This document shows, in pieces, positions 1 through 11,979 of a stretch of DNA of 64,000 nt. Every line of letters begins with the position of its first letter. Position 1 is the first letter of the stretch. This DNA comes from Gigaspora rosea (Eukaryota > Glomeromycota > Glomeromycetes > Diversisporales > Gigasporaceae): contig QKWP01000363.1 in assembly GCA_003550325.1 (NCBI GenBank), positions 213,402 through 277,401 of the forward strand, read 5' to 3'. The notes beneath the pieces are model-generated. The model was given only the letters and a program-made list of their open reading frames with translations, was not told the origin of the DNA and searched no databases. Both the position numbers and the translations under genes were made by a program.

Positions 1-1260
1 TTTTCAATTAATTTATTTATATATGATTTCATTGATAAATTGTTTAATTATCATTAAATTAACAATAGTAATTAATTTGTTTACGCATAGTTACACCAAT
101 AAAATTTACATATATATAATTTACATAGTGATACTTTTTTGATTTAATTTGCATGCATATGTTAATTTGTCAAGACTAATAATAGTAATTAATTCATTTA
201 TGTATAATTACATTATATAAAATTATACTTACATGAACATATTAATTACTTACGCACTTATCAAGTTTTAATTAGTCAGTGATTTTGCAGTTTATACAAA
301 CACAAATAGCTAGAAACATATTCTTTAAGCTTCCCGGAAATTTTTTTGAAATGGTCTTTGATGATCTGTGATTATTAATCTATCTACCCAGCAAACAATT
401 TATTCAAAAAAAATGCAAATTTTGTAGTTGCTTAAAAAATTATGTATAAATTCATGTTGAAGTAATTCAAAACATGTCAGAAGCTCAAATAAATACTGTG
501 CTAATGTGTAGTTTGCCGTAATTAAAACTATAAGTTGCGAAGTATATGCATATTTGCAAATTAAAAGTATGCAAATTGCAAATTGCAAATTGCAAGTATG
601 CAATTGCAAAAACGCATATTACAATATGCAAATATGCAATATAAAATTAGTTTTAAAAATCTTACCCAAATCTATATTAATAGTTAGCACATTTTCTAAA
701 GTAAGGAAAGATCTTATAATTCATATATGAGCTATACAAGAATTGGGTTACATTCATGAAAATTAATTCTAAATTTATAACTGATCTACAATTACACAGT
801 AAAGTAATCTTCTAAGGGTGTTAATAAATATATACATTGCTTCCTGTTATGTGCAAATTTATAACATTATAAATAAATATAATTTGCAGATTTAAATAAC
901 AAAGAGCTAAACAATTTTTAATAACAATAACAAAAATTTATTAAAATAAAATAAATATATACAATGCTCTCTGTGATATGCAAATCCATTGTATATACTG
1001 TATATATATATACATAATTTGTAATCTGTATAGCAAACAAAAAATAATTTTTATATAACAAACTAGTACATGATCATATAGCAGCTGTGCTGCCACATTT
1101 TAACCAACTAATATCATTAGATTTGTAGATACTATATTGGCATATAACACAGTTGAGATTGTTTATAGTCAACTTAAATTTATTAAATTGACTAAGCTGA
1201 TGTTTAAAAATCAGATTAGTGTTATACTCAAATTGACTATTCATAGTGTAAAACATATAT
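1..1260. other. AT-rich non-coding stretch
   Basis: No coding signal was found. About 550-640 carries short GCAAATT-type tandem repeats. Roughly 825-1065 is repeated near 42790-43110 (see the segmental repeat entry). Short ORFs on either strand are low-complexity and have no recognisable motif. Confidence 0.6.
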
Positions 1261-1263
1261 ACA

Positions 1264-1556
1264 TGGACTTGTTTTAAACTAATTTTACATTTAATGTTTT
1301 TGGCACAGCAGTTTAAGCTAGCCTTATATTTAATGTTTTGGTCTTGCTTGGCTCAGCAGTTTAAGCTGGCCTTATATTTAATGTTTTGGCCTCGCTTCAC
1401 TTGGCAGTTTAAGCTAGCATTATATTTAATGTTTTGGCCTCACTTTACTTAGCAGTTTAAGCTAGCCTATATTTAATGTTTTGGACTTGCTTTGCTTGGC
1501 AGTTTTAAGCTAACCTTATATTTTTATGTTTTGGTCTTGCTTCGCTCAGCAGATTT
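1264..1556. repeat. 48-bp minisatellite, about 5 copies
   Basis: Successive units begin with TTTAAGCT at about 1312, 1360, 1408, 1456 and 1503, a period of 48 bp. Each contains TTATATTTAATGTTTTGG and ends with a variable GCTTnnCTnnGCAG tail. Units differ by a few substitutions, so the array is not very young. Confidence 0.9.
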
Positions 1557-2440
1557 AAACATTATATTAGTTTTTTGTCCATACTTCTGATACTGGAATT
1601 TTTTATTGTCAAGATTTTTATCAAAAGTTAGGTCAAACAAATCTTTTTTAAAATTATTTGCTATTTTAGTGATCACTGTAAGTAGTTTAAAGTTGTGAAG
1701 TTTGCAATAGAATTTTCATAATTTTCACTAGGTTATATATGAAAATTCTGTATATTTTAAATTATTTTTTTAATTTTAATAATTTTTATTTTATATTTGC
1801 CATATAACCATGAAATAATACATAGAATTATTTTGAATTTCAGCCTAAATTAAGCTTAATTTAGTCTAAAATTTGAAATACACCCTTCTCGGTCATACGG
1901 CATTTTATATTTTTTTTTAATTTTTACTTTTTTTATACATTTATGTTTATTTTACCAGAGGACATCAAAATGATGTTAGTATAAAAATTAACTTTGAACA
2001 TCTTTAGTGAAATAGACTTATTGAAATGAACTTGTCGGTAAATATCTAATTTTGTGATGGATAAAAAATAAACAGACACGAAACAGGAATTAATATAGCG
2101 ATAATGCAGTAATGTATTAGTAATTGTTTATATAAATTTGGAATCTTCCTGTGAAAACTGGTTTACCATGTATGATGATAATCAAACAATTAGCAATTGA
2201 CAAATTTGTTCAAATTATTCGCTATGGCTTCTCACTATTTCTGTATTTCTTTGAAGATCAGTAATTATCAATTCATCTATCCAGTAAAAAACTTGATAAA
2301 AACAAATAAAAAAAGATAATAATACTCAATGCTATAAATAAATATAGGATGAAATGTCCATAAAATTAACAAAAATACATGTTTTAATATGTATCAACCC
2401 CTTTTTAATGATTTGAAAGTTTTTTTTCCTTCTTTTGCTC
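1557..2440. other. Non-coding, with one short palindromic repeat
   Basis: AT-rich sequence without coding signal. Positions 1845-1864 form a perfect 20-bp palindrome centred on AAGCTT. A diverged relative with the same flanks (AATTTAG then AAATTTGAAAT) lies at about 29455-29500, so this looks like a small dispersed palindromic repeat of about 45 bp. Confidence 0.55.
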
Positions 2441-2850
2441 AAGTACCAGTACTGGTACTAGTACTGGTACTAGTATATGTACATGTACACAGTGTTGGCA
2501 TCATTACATGTCCACACTATGTAAAATGTCCAATATTCAAGATTGTCCAAAATCATTCAAGCCTATGTCTCATGTTTAACTAATCAATAAAGTTATTTAA
2601 AAAAATATATAATTATATATTTTTTTAGATGCTGGACTTATTGGTGAAAAAATTAAAATAGATTATCTTAATAAAATTTCAAGTAATTTTAATTTGAAAA
2701 AATGTCCAAAATTGTCCAAAATTGTCCCATGTACAATACTGCATGTACATGTACTAGTACATATACTAGTACTAGTACATGTACATAAAAATGTACTAGT
2801 ACATGTATATGTACATGTACAGTACATGTACTTGTAACATGTATATAAAA
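2440..2850. repeat. GTAC/CATG palindromic repeat clusters
   Basis: Two clusters, about 2440-2495 and 2735-2850, consist of overlapping self-complementary words (GTACTAGTAC, TACATGTACA). ORFs across them on both strands are simple-sequence peptides (runs such as LVLVLVLV or CTCTSTST) and are not genes. Confidence 0.75.
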
Positions 2851-3523
2851 ATGGTAAAAGCAAATTTTCTTTTTTGAATATTGCAAGGAAATAATTTCAA
2901 TGATCAAATGCATGGGCATAGCACAAATTGCCGTAAGCAGTAGAACTACCAACCATTTATAGTAAAGACTACTTAAACCACATGACAAACTCATGACAAA
3001 GCATAACCATTTTTGGTAAAATTGATCAAACAAAATTAAATATCTTTAATTAAATTAATATTAGGTTGGGTTAGGTAAATTGTTAGAGTAGGTAATACAA
3101 AAACTTTGCAAATAAGTTTTTTTGTTAAAGCTCAAAAGATGATTATGTAGACAAAATTTTTTATTATGCAAAAGAAATCTATATATTATACCTAATCTTC
3201 AAATATAATTGGTAGATCATTAAAATAATACTAGGTTAAAGTTAGAAGTTAGGACAAGGCAATAAGTAGTATATTGCAAAATTTGCAAAGAATTTTTTAG
3301 TAAAATTTAAAAAGTGGTATATAAGTGAATATTTAGATATCATTAGAATGCAATATACAAGTAAATCATAGAGTGTTATGCCTAATTAATTCCAAATTTA
3401 AACAAGTTTTTATTAATTCATCTTTTACTTTTTGGATAAAAAAATAATAAAAATTTTTTATTCAATATAATATAAAAGTACAAATAATAAAATTTATTTA
3501 AATTGCATAAAATTTTTGTAATA

Positions 3524-3702
3524 CAGTCAAGCCTCTCTAAATGCATTGTGATAGGACATTATATAAATATTATGTCAACAGTGCATTTAGAGAATTATTC
3601 TATAGGGAGATAAAAATCTTAAGTGTAATATTAGTTGGGCCCAAAGGTATGCATTTAAGAGACTTCATATAGAGCATGCATTTAGAGAGATTGTATTGAC
3701 TA
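3524..3702. mobile_element. MITE, Tc1/mariner-like (TA target)
   Basis: The left end CAGTCAAGCCTCTCTAAATGC follows a TA. The right end is the reverse complement of a CAGTCAATAC...CTCTCTAAATGCA version. The internal half-sites CATTTAGAGA repeat. A second copy at 43586-44549 has the same ends and a clean TA on both sides. No coding capacity. Confidence 0.75.
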
Positions 3703-3909
3703 AACATTTTATTATTAATTACAAAAACTATCTCATATAATAACTATTTGTAACTATAAATTAGAGGTATCAGAAATAATATTATACAAGAGCATTGGAC
3801 AAACGATAACGTTTTTCTCAATAAATAAGAAGAGTTTAAAAAAATATAACTTATTTTTTTAGAAAAATTTGTCTAAAAATTGAATCAGTAGTCAAAGTTT
3901 AATGATTTT

Positions 3910-4140
3910 GATACCATTCGATTCGTCTCGGTAAGAGGAGTCGAATGGTACCAATATTATTTCATTTAGATTAATGGATCAAAAGTTATTGGCCAAATAC
4001 TATTGGTTATTATGTTTAATTATACAATGACTATAATAAAATCAATAGTTTTTTGTAAATAACTATTGATCCAATGATCCAAATGAAATGATTTTGGTAT
4101 CATTGGATTCGTCTCACTGAAACGAATTCAATGGTATCTA
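3910..4140. mobile_element. Foldback MITE with hairpins inside each arm
   Basis: Two arms of about 85 bp (about 3910-3985 and 4060-4140) are inverted copies of each other (GATACCATTcGATTCGT / ACGAATcCAATGGTATC). Each arm is itself a hairpin: CCATTCGATTCGTCTC pairs with the downstream GAGGAGTCGAATGG. It has no coding capacity. Confidence 0.75.
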
Positions 4141-4425
4141 AATTATCCAAATCGGATTACTATGTCACAATATATTCAAGTTTTTGTAAAATTTTATATA
4201 TAAACATATGGATTTTGAAAAATTTTTTTATATAGAGGGGGGGTCAAGCACTACTATGAGGGGGTACATAACATTATTTATGGATGCCCCTTATAAAATA
4301 AATTCCTTTATCTATTGTAACATGAAAATGTATACTAATAAAAATAATTCAAATTGTATAAGACTTTTAGAATTTATACATTTCATGATGCTGAACTTTT
4401 TTTATTAATAGCTAAAGTAAACTTA

Positions 4426-4931
4426 TTTAGTAAAATCCAAAATATTATTATATTTAACAACTTTTTGTAATAATATATTATAAAATATTTTTTATCTAAT
4501 GCAATATAAAAAAAGTATACTATAGTATTATAAAATGCTATATAAAGGTCTTGACTTTTACATCTCACCAAAATTAAAACCTAATATTGGACCCAGATTT
4601 AGTACGTAATGAAAAGTTTGTCTATTAAAAAGAAAAATTTAAAAGAATGCACATTTTAATACATAATGGGCAGCCAAGATATTTAAAAAAACTATATTTG
4701 GTTATTGTAAATTTTGAGATTCACACTGGTCTAGTACATAAGTAATCTGATATCTGGAAGAGTCTTGTATATGCTAGTTTATAGCAATAAAAGTCTATTC
4801 AAATTGTATAAAACTTTAGAATATGTATTTCATTATATCAAATATTTTTTATAAATAATAAAAGTTAATATACTTAGTAAAATACTAAATTTTATATATG
4901 ATACTATAAATACTTTATTTATTATTTTAGC
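4426..4931. other. AT-rich non-coding
   Basis: No coding signal. About 4790-4860 is another diverged copy of the ATTCAAATTGTATAAAACTTTAGAAT segment also found at about 4345-4385 and 44685-44720, so it is part of a dispersed repeat. Confidence 0.5.
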
Positions 4932-5110
4932 TAGAAGCAAAAACTGGTTGAGAAATTTGATTTAATTACAACAAAATTTGAGTTTATCACAACAAAATTC
5001 AAGTTTATTATATCAATAATTAATAATTGTATAATAAACATAAATTTTGGTATGATAAACTTGAATTTTATATAGTAAAATCAAAATGTTCAAACTAGTT
5101 CCAGCCTCTA
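4932..5110. mobile_element. MITE with TA ends, about 60-bp TIRs
   Basis: The left arm from TAGAAGCAAAAACTGGTT and the reverse complement of the right arm, TAGAGGCTGGAACTAGTT, align imperfectly over about 60 bp (both continue into ATTTTGATTTnA and AAGTTTATCA). TA on both sides suggests a Tc1/mariner-like target. Non-coding. Confidence 0.65.
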
Positions 5111-5218
5111 ATTGTGACTATATAAAATAAATATTATATTATTATACTTATTTATAATTACAAATTTATGCTCAACAAATAGGTGATTATAAAAGAGATA
5201 ACTTTATTATATATCCAA

Positions 5219-5346
5219 TTAGCCCTAGCCTTTACGGATAATTGATATATGGCTAATTAATTAATTGAACATTTGGACAGTACTAAGGTTATTTAGCCAC
5301 TTGTCCAATGGGCATATGTCCAATTTTCCACTAGTGCTAGGGCTAA
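5219..5346. mobile_element. Small MITE with TTAGCCCTAGC ends
   Basis: The left end TTAGCCCTAGC and the right end GCTAGGGCTAA are inverted. Imperfect pairing goes on for about 36 bp (GGATAATTGATATATGGC against GGAAAATTGGACATATGCC). Non-coding, about 128 bp. Superfamily not assigned. Confidence 0.7.
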
Positions 5347-5919
5347 AGGTTTTTTTTTGAATTTAGCATCCCTAATCCACAGGGATCCATAGAATTTTGA
5401 ACCAACACTAATGAAAATTTACTCTTATCGAATTATCTACATATAGATCTTTTGCTAAAAAAGTAGTCTTTATATACAAATTTGGGGTCGATTAAAGCGG
5501 AGCTCTAGAATTAATTTATACATATTGCATAAATTGCATTCTTGATATCTATATATAAAATTCTTTCTAAAAGTTTCAAAAAGGCAATTCTAATACTAAC
5601 TAAATTTAACTCAGCAATAACTTTCCCAAATTTGGAAATATACCAAACTGTATTAACCGTACAGTTGCAAAAATTTATATGTATTCATTCGAAATTAAGT
5701 TTTTCTTGTCCATTGTGTATTTCTTAATTTTTATAAATTCAAAAAAATATTTAATTAACGATTTATCATCTATTTATTTTTAAGCAACACACTCATGCAA
5801 AAACAATTAATGATTTCAAATATCTTTTCATAATTGTTATATTATCAGTTTAACAACTCAAAAATGTTTCCTGAAAAATTACAATTTCCCTCAAACCTGA
5901 TAGAATAATTTTAAATAAA

Positions 5920-6539
5920 AGGTTATTGAGCGCTCTTGAAAAATATATTAGAAACTTAACACGAAGAAATCATCTATTAGTCAGTCCATTAGGGTGTTAT
6001 ATTTGTAATTTGCCCTTTACTACTGATACTCTAAATGGTCTTGTGAATTTAAATTTTTCTGATACATATCAAGATCAAGATGGCAATTTAATGGATCCTG
6101 ATCTGTGTATCATTCATTGTGATGATTATCTTTTTATATTTGCAGTAATCACAAATAGAAATCAGTATAAATATGGAAATAAAACAGGCTTAGATGCATA
6201 TACCAAATTAACTAATGATTCATCAGTCAATCAAACTTGTAATCTCAATTGTGTTGGCAATTTATCTTACATATGTGGTGGAAAAAATTGCTATACAGTT
6301 TATAACACACTAACTTCTATTTCAAGTTACATTTTGCATACTATAGATATCAATCAACCCTTGAAATAATTCATAATATCAATAAAAACATTCAGTATAA
6401 AGGGTGTTATAAGGATGACATATTGTAGTAAAAGGTACTTTAGAGGATGTTGCTGGAATGACAGTTGAATCATGTTTTAATCTAATATTGGCAAAAAAAT
6501 TATAAATATGATGAATTAGAAATAGAATCACAATCATAT
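5920..6539 (+). pseudogene. WSC-domain membrane sensor, copy A, 5' part
   Basis: Decayed relative of the copy at 24151. The first WSC domain is readable: C-terminal cysteines in the order NQTCNLNCVGN then YICGGKN, and the Y-T-V-Y-N ending typical of WSC. The start seen in copy B (ATG) is AGG here, and the reading frame stops at 6367 after the first domain. The linker and start of a second WSC domain (KGCYKDD) continue in another frame, so at least one frameshift has occurred. The gene is then cut by an insertion at 6540 and resumes at about 10136. WSC proteins of fungi are cell-wall stress sensors with an extracellular cysteine-rich head; that role is inferred for the ancestor only. Confidence 0.75.
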
Positions 6540-6714
6540 TAGCTGATTTTGTTTGTACCCCAAAAATTATAGAGTGATTAATAACAACAGTCAGTTGTTT
6601 GACACTCTGATTAACCAATAGAATTATAATACCTACTTCTCTTACAAACGATATTACACTTCATACTATAATACACTTAGATAGAATTTTATATATTTAT
6701 AATTTATTAAGACC

Positions 6715-6984
6715 TTAGTAATACAGGATTATTTGCAGTACACAACAACGATCATAAAAGTATATAAGAATAGGTTCACTATTGCTTTCATATTTATATT
6801 CAACAATAGTTTCAATAACTTCAAGAAAGTTTATAATAGGTTTAAGTGACTTAGGGTTAAAAATTAATTTAGTTGGTTTGCTTAAATCAATCATCCATTG
6901 GATTTTTGAATTGATCATTGTCCAGGTAATATATTTACATGCTTTAAAGTACTTTTCAAGAACATAACATTTTGCTATATTCAC
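6715..6984 (-). other. Unrecognised 89-codon ORF
   Basis: This open frame lies inside the TIR element. It reads as an ordinary mixed-composition peptide (it contains NFLEVIETIVEYKYES) rather than simple sequence, but has no motif I recognise. It could be an eroded part of the element's cargo or chance in AT-rich DNA; an overlapping opposite-strand ORF weakens the case. Confidence 0.2.
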
Positions 6985-7173
6985 TCAGCTAAAAACCAAT
7001 GTTGTTCTAGATATAAAAGTTTAGTTAGGAACTGACAATAATTACTTATTTAATAACTACTTTAAATTATTAATTAGAGAAAAGGATTTAACAATAGGTA
7101 TTATATCATAACTAAGTTTTATAATATATATTGATATTAAATTATTTACTGAATATTTTTATAAATAATTAAT

Positions 7174-7800
7174 AGGCACAAATGAGTGGATACATAATTC
7201 AGAAATTAATGACGACTTGAACAATATATTAATAGAAAATAAATATCAGATATATTGGATATCTTATAATGAATTTAAAGGTAGGATAGATAAAGGGAAA
7301 TTTCAATGTATATTGTGCTGAATAGTTTTATAAAAGTCAAAATGTAGACAGAATTGTTGCACTTAAATTACTTTATAAATCAAATAATTATCACGATGAT
7401 TTTATAAGAGAGGTAATCTTTATGAAATATTATTATTAATTATATTATTTGTTATTTCTTTTTTACTAATAATATGCATATATAATTCATTTAATAATAA
7501 AAGCATATTGTGATATTGGCCTTAAAAATCCAACATTTTTAAAATGTTTTGGTATATCAAGAGACAAAGCTTCTAAAAATTATATTCTTGGTATGAAATA
7601 TGCATTATTTGGTTGTTTGCGTGAAAATCTGCATGATATAGCAAAAATAGAATGGAAAGATAAATCTATTACAATGTATTATATCAGATATTCAAATAAT
7701 CCATTCTCATGAGTTTGTTCATCAAGATTTATATACTACAAAATGACTTTAAGAATGCATACATTGCAGATTTAGGACTTTGAAAAAGTTTGTAAAATGT
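7174..7800 (+). pseudogene. Decayed protein kinase (N-lobe to catalytic region)
   Basis: Readable pieces follow the order of the kinase fold as in the gene at 16467. They are a tryptophan-isoleucine-x-YNEF motif before a degenerate glycine loop, IVALKLLYKS with the ATP-site lysine, then DDFIREV. After a gap comes KNPTFLKCFGISRD and NYILGMKYA (hinge). A donor-like GTAATC at 7413 falls at the same codon as the intron of the 16467 gene, but no good acceptor AG precedes the expected AAAGC, and stops occur before and after. It is a different paralogue from the Sel1-kinase. It lies within the TIR element 6540-10130. Confidence 0.7.
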
Positions 7801-8099
7801 ACTTTTTGTATGTATATAACTAATTATTTTTATTTATACTTTATCGATTACTAATTTAAAGTTTCTTAAAAGTAAGATGTATTATAACGTACCAGTTATA
7901 ATTAATTTCTGATTACAAAGACAAAAACAAATGATTAATACAAAATCTATTACTACCTAACTCATGAATATTATTTGTATCATTTTCATTATGCTTATTT
8001 GAAATCAATTTCAAGTGCTCAATATTACGCTTTTTGAGGTGAGTTATATAGAGTTATCCCTTTAATATAATTAGGGTTGTTAAATTTCATATAAGTATA

Positions 8100-8400
8100 A
8101 AACTTTATTTAGCCAAATTATTTAAAATTTTTTAGTTAAATGAAGACTATATTGGTTGAACAATTTTTAAAGTTTTTAAATCTGTGTGAAGACTATATTC
8201 AGTTAGATTATTTCAAAATTTTTATAGCTGGTGAAGATAATTTTTAAAATACCAACTGGGAGATTTTTAAAATTTTTTAATTGTTGGATGAAAAATAAAT
8301 AGGGTTGAGAAACATTTTTAAAGTTTTTATAATCTTGAATTCAAATTCAAAACTATTTGTTTTCCTTGTAAGGTTGTTTAAAAGTTTCAAAAAAAATATA
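8100..8400. repeat. Imperfect ~60-bp tandem repeats
   Basis: Four or so degenerate units share GAAGACTATATT and TTTTTAAAnTTTTTAAAT. AT-rich, with no coding signal. Confidence 0.4.
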
Positions 8401-9162
8401 TGTTTATATAAAATAGTTCATCGAATTGATTCTACATATTATTTTTATTGAAACTGATCTTAAAGTTGTTGCGAAGATTTTTTTTTTATAGTTGCAACAA
8501 ATATAAACATTGGAATTGTTGCTCGATATTTAAAAGAAAAAAAAATAAAGTTGGATAATTAAGATAAAGTTTCGAACAAGTAAAAATAATAGTGACAAAA
8601 AATTTTAATTATTAGTAAATAGTGACACACAGGTTGTTATGTAAGACCCATATAATAACTACAATTGATACAAACCTTGTTCACTATATGAATCAGATTA
8701 GAAATAGCCACAGTACTTCAAAATGCTATATTATATCAAGATGAACAGTGCATCTAGTTATATATGTTTTAACCTTCTATTTTCAGCCTAGCCCAATACC
8801 TAAATCGTTGTAAGAACTAATTGGTTCTCAGGTAGTATATTAAAAACTAAGGTATGTGTTTCATGTACTTTTTTTGTATTAAATTCGAATATATCTGCCA
8901 CATTATTTAAAATATATTCTATAAACAAAATACAAGTAAAAAAACTATTATATTAGAAAATATATATAAATTAAGTATACTTTTCACAATTTACTATTAC
9001 CCTTACTTTTTTTGATGGGTTGAAGTGATGTAAAATTGGTTAGACATGATAATTCATATATTAAAAATTTTGTTTATTATGATTTTAAAATGTAATAGCC
9101 AATTAGGTGATTTGTTAATCACAAAATAATCCCTAAAAAATAATTAATATATATGTAAAAAA

Positions 9163-10099
9163 GGATTCATATTATTTTATCAACAATCACTTTACAGATA
9201 TAATACTACACCAACAACTATTTTACCAACAAGCTTTTTTTACTGACAAATAACTCGCCAACACTCAATTTGCTGACAAGTATGTTTTCACCGATACATT
9301 GATTTTACTGACACACACTTTACTGACAGTTAATTTTACCAACAAAATCAATATACCAACAAGTTCATTTTACTAAAAATAGAATTTGCTGACAAGATTA
9401 TTCTACTGTCGATACAATTCATCAACAAACAATTTGCTAACAAACAATTCGCCAGATGCCTTAAGTATCACAGTTGATGCTGAAGTTATAGATCTCGATT
9501 TGAAACTATAAGCCCTGCTAAAATCCACATATACTCTATAAATATGAAATTTATACCCAAACCCTACTCTAACCCTATAAGACAAAGACGAAAAAAACAT
9601 CCAAAGAAATTATTAAAATTTTATATCAAAATAGGTCATAACTTTAGCATCAGCCATGACAATAATTATTATTATCGTCATTTATAAAATGTGCAATTTT
9701 TATTGTCATTGTTAATAAATTGCATAATATGTAATTATTCTTAGTAGTTTATTACATTGCTGTGGTCTCATATGTCAACAAGTTGTATTATCAGCAATTG
9801 TATTGTCAGCAATTGTATTGTTAGCAAATCATATTGTTGACGAATTGTATTGTTGGTAGAATAAGCTTGTCGGTATATTCTATTTTCAGTAAAATGAGCT
9901 TGTCGATAAGTTGATTTTGTCAGTAAATGTAACTGTCGGTGAAGTGTGTATCGGTAAATCAACTTGTCAGTGAATAGGAACTTGTTAGTAAATCAAGTGT
10001 CAGTGAATTTTGTGTCAGTAAAAAAAGCTTGTCAGTAAAATGATTGTTGGTGTAGGTTGATGTCTGTGAAGTGATTGTCAGCGATATGATTGCCACCCT
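9163..10099. mobile_element. hAT-like MITE with TTTACTGACA-repeat arms
   Basis: Flanked by the 8-bp direct repeat GTAAAAAA (9155-9162 and 10100-10107). The terminal arms (about 9163-9450 and 9770-10099) are inverted. Pairs include CAACAATCACTTTACAGA with TGACAATCACTTCACAGA, CTACACCAACAA with the same, and AAGCTTTTTTACTGACA in both. Each arm is built from many degenerate TTTACTGACA/TTTACCAACA words. The middle (about 9450-9770) has no gene. An 8-bp duplication fits the hAT superfamily; no transposase is present. Confidence 0.8.
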
Positions 10100-10135
10100 G
10101 TAAAAAAAGACCCAAAAAACAAAATCAGCCCATAT

Positions 10136-10463
10136 GTGTTTTTGTAATAATGAATATGATAGTTTAACCAGATTATCAATAGAAAATGATGTTTAGTTAT
10201 GAAGAAAATAATTGTGAAATCTATGGGTCCTTTAGCTCTTAGAATCTATGATCTTCTAATTACAGTCTAGCTAATAATAACACAGAATATTCAAATTTAC
10301 ATATTGATGTTATTGTTTGTGGTATTGTTGGTGGCTGTGTTGTTTTAATATTGGTTATTTTAATAATACATTTCTGAGAAGGAGAAATCAGCCAGCCCCA
10401 ATTATTCAACCAAATCAAAATCTAAATACTCAATCAAATCCAATTATTAAACCACCAAGCTAA
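10136..10463 (+). pseudogene. WSC-domain membrane sensor, copy A, 3' part
   Basis: Continuation of the gene cut at 6540. It encodes the end of the second WSC domain (YDSLTRLSI-like), then a single membrane segment (VIVCGIVGGCVVLILVILII) at about 10298-10360. A short tail rich in N, P, Q and I follows and ends in PPS at the TAA 10461. Small indels break the frame after the membrane segment. The order of WSC domains, one membrane helix and a short polar tail matches copy B. Confidence 0.7.
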
Positions 10464-11979
10464 AAAAAAAAAAACAATACTAACATGAATATTATTACTA
10501 AGTTATTGTAAGATAATTATTTGCATATAATATTAGTTAATTATTAATTTCATATTTAACCTTTAATTATTAAATTAAGATATTAGTCATATAAACATTA
10601 CAAAGTGAATAAAGTTGCGGACATGATTTAAAAATTAAAACTTTCTAGTATATATTACAGTAGATAGAAGATTCTTTGCATAGTTGAGATAAAGCCATTG
10701 TTCAGTATAAAAGCCAGAATATAAAAAAAATTCAATAATTCATTATTAACTTTTTAAATCTTAATTATTTTATTGTTTATTTATTTTTACAAATAAATTG
10801 TGTATTTATTAATTTTGTTACTACTAACAAGTGCTTTATGAAACAAAGCATAGACTCTTAAAATTATAAAGGTTATTTAGTTGTATTTGTTAGTCATGTA
10901 ATCTGTCAATAATCACTTTATTTTCTTTTACTAAATAATTATATTGGATTTTTGCTTGAAAATGATCCTCTGAAACTATGTGAATAAAGCTTATTAAGCT
11001 CCATAAAATATACTAAAGCTTGTTCAAATTAAATATTACATTCTCGATGTGATTAACTAGCGATTGCTATAGGTCTCAGCTATAATCATATTTATATAGA
11101 TTTTTGTTAATAACTTGAATATTCAAATAATCACGTAATTGACAATGTTATTAAAAATTAGCTTCAATTTATTAACTAGCAATCGTAACGATGCTCATTT
11201 AATATAATCAATTAAAATAAAATTACAATTAATATCTTATTATTCTACAATTTATCAAATGTCATAGTTAATAATTAATAAAAAAAAATAAAGTCAGTAA
11301 GTATTACAGTACTTAAATATGTCAGCTCAGAATCTACTGGTTTTAAGTCTTCGTCAATATTGGCTTGTTCTTATTGATGGAATAATTGAATTTGCTGTTA
11401 TATAAGTAAAAGCTAAGAATCTGAGATTTTTTTTCGGGTTTCCTCATATTTTTATTTTCTATGAAACCTTTTATTATAAAAAGCAAAATAATAATACATT
11501 GACGTCTATAATGAGGATCTATGACAAAGTTACATGAGTTATCTCTTTGAATATTCGATTAATTACCATTTTGCCAGGGCGGAATAAAAAAAAAGAAGGT
11601 TTGTTGTAAAAGTGATTGTAAATTGAAATGACAAACGCACTTAATATTTTAAACTAATAAAAAAAGATCCGAATTATGTAATAAATTTATAAATCCATTA
11701 TAATGATAAACTCAATTGGCCTGCTTAAAATATTTTTTCTTCTAAATAAAGCCTACTCCCCGGCACTTTTTGGCACATAAATTAAGCCGCTTGAGAACAT
11801 AAACTTGATATGTGACTTTAGTTAAAATTTCTTGTGAAAAGTAAAGCACCTTCTTGTTGTTATCATTCCTTACTACCTACTTCAACATCACTATCAGCCT
11901 ACTCATTTTGATAAAATTGATCAATCGTTAAATAAAATCACAGAATCCGCATTTTTCAGATTTTTAAGGATGGTTATTT

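Larger units (their letters stand above)
3040..4425. repeat. Segmental repeat, copy 1 (partner 42790-44755)
   Basis: About 825-1065 plus 3040-4425 matches 42790-43110 plus 43110-44755 in the same order and orientation. The shared text includes TTGTTAGAGTAGGTAATAC and GTAGACAAAATTTTTTATTA. About 2 kb here (1067-3040) has no counterpart at the partner, and the partner has its own extra sequence inside its MITE. No gene is seen within the block. Confidence 0.8.
6540..10130. mobile_element. TIR element inserted in WSC copy A, carrying a kinase fragment
   Basis: The ends are inverted: TAGCTGATTTTGTTTGTACCCC at left, and the reverse complement of the right end reads GGCTGATTTTGTTTTTTGGG. The flanks are CATAT at 6535-6539 and again at 10131-10135, a likely 5-bp target duplication. 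The undisturbed copy B at about 24770 shows no such insert, which makes copy B the empty site. Imperfect TIR similarity seems to go further inwards (GTGATTAA on both sides). No transposase was seen; the only recognisable cargo is a kinase pseudogene. Superfamily unassigned. Confidence 0.65.

Noticed and set aside
2389-3033. ORFs with LVLVLVLV and CTCTSTST runs
   Set aside because: Simple-sequence translations of GTAC/CATG palindromic repeats on both strands.
3900-3960. tRNA-like structure around GATTCGTCTCGG
   Set aside because: The pairing is explained by the foldback MITE; no acceptor stem or T-loop consensus is present.
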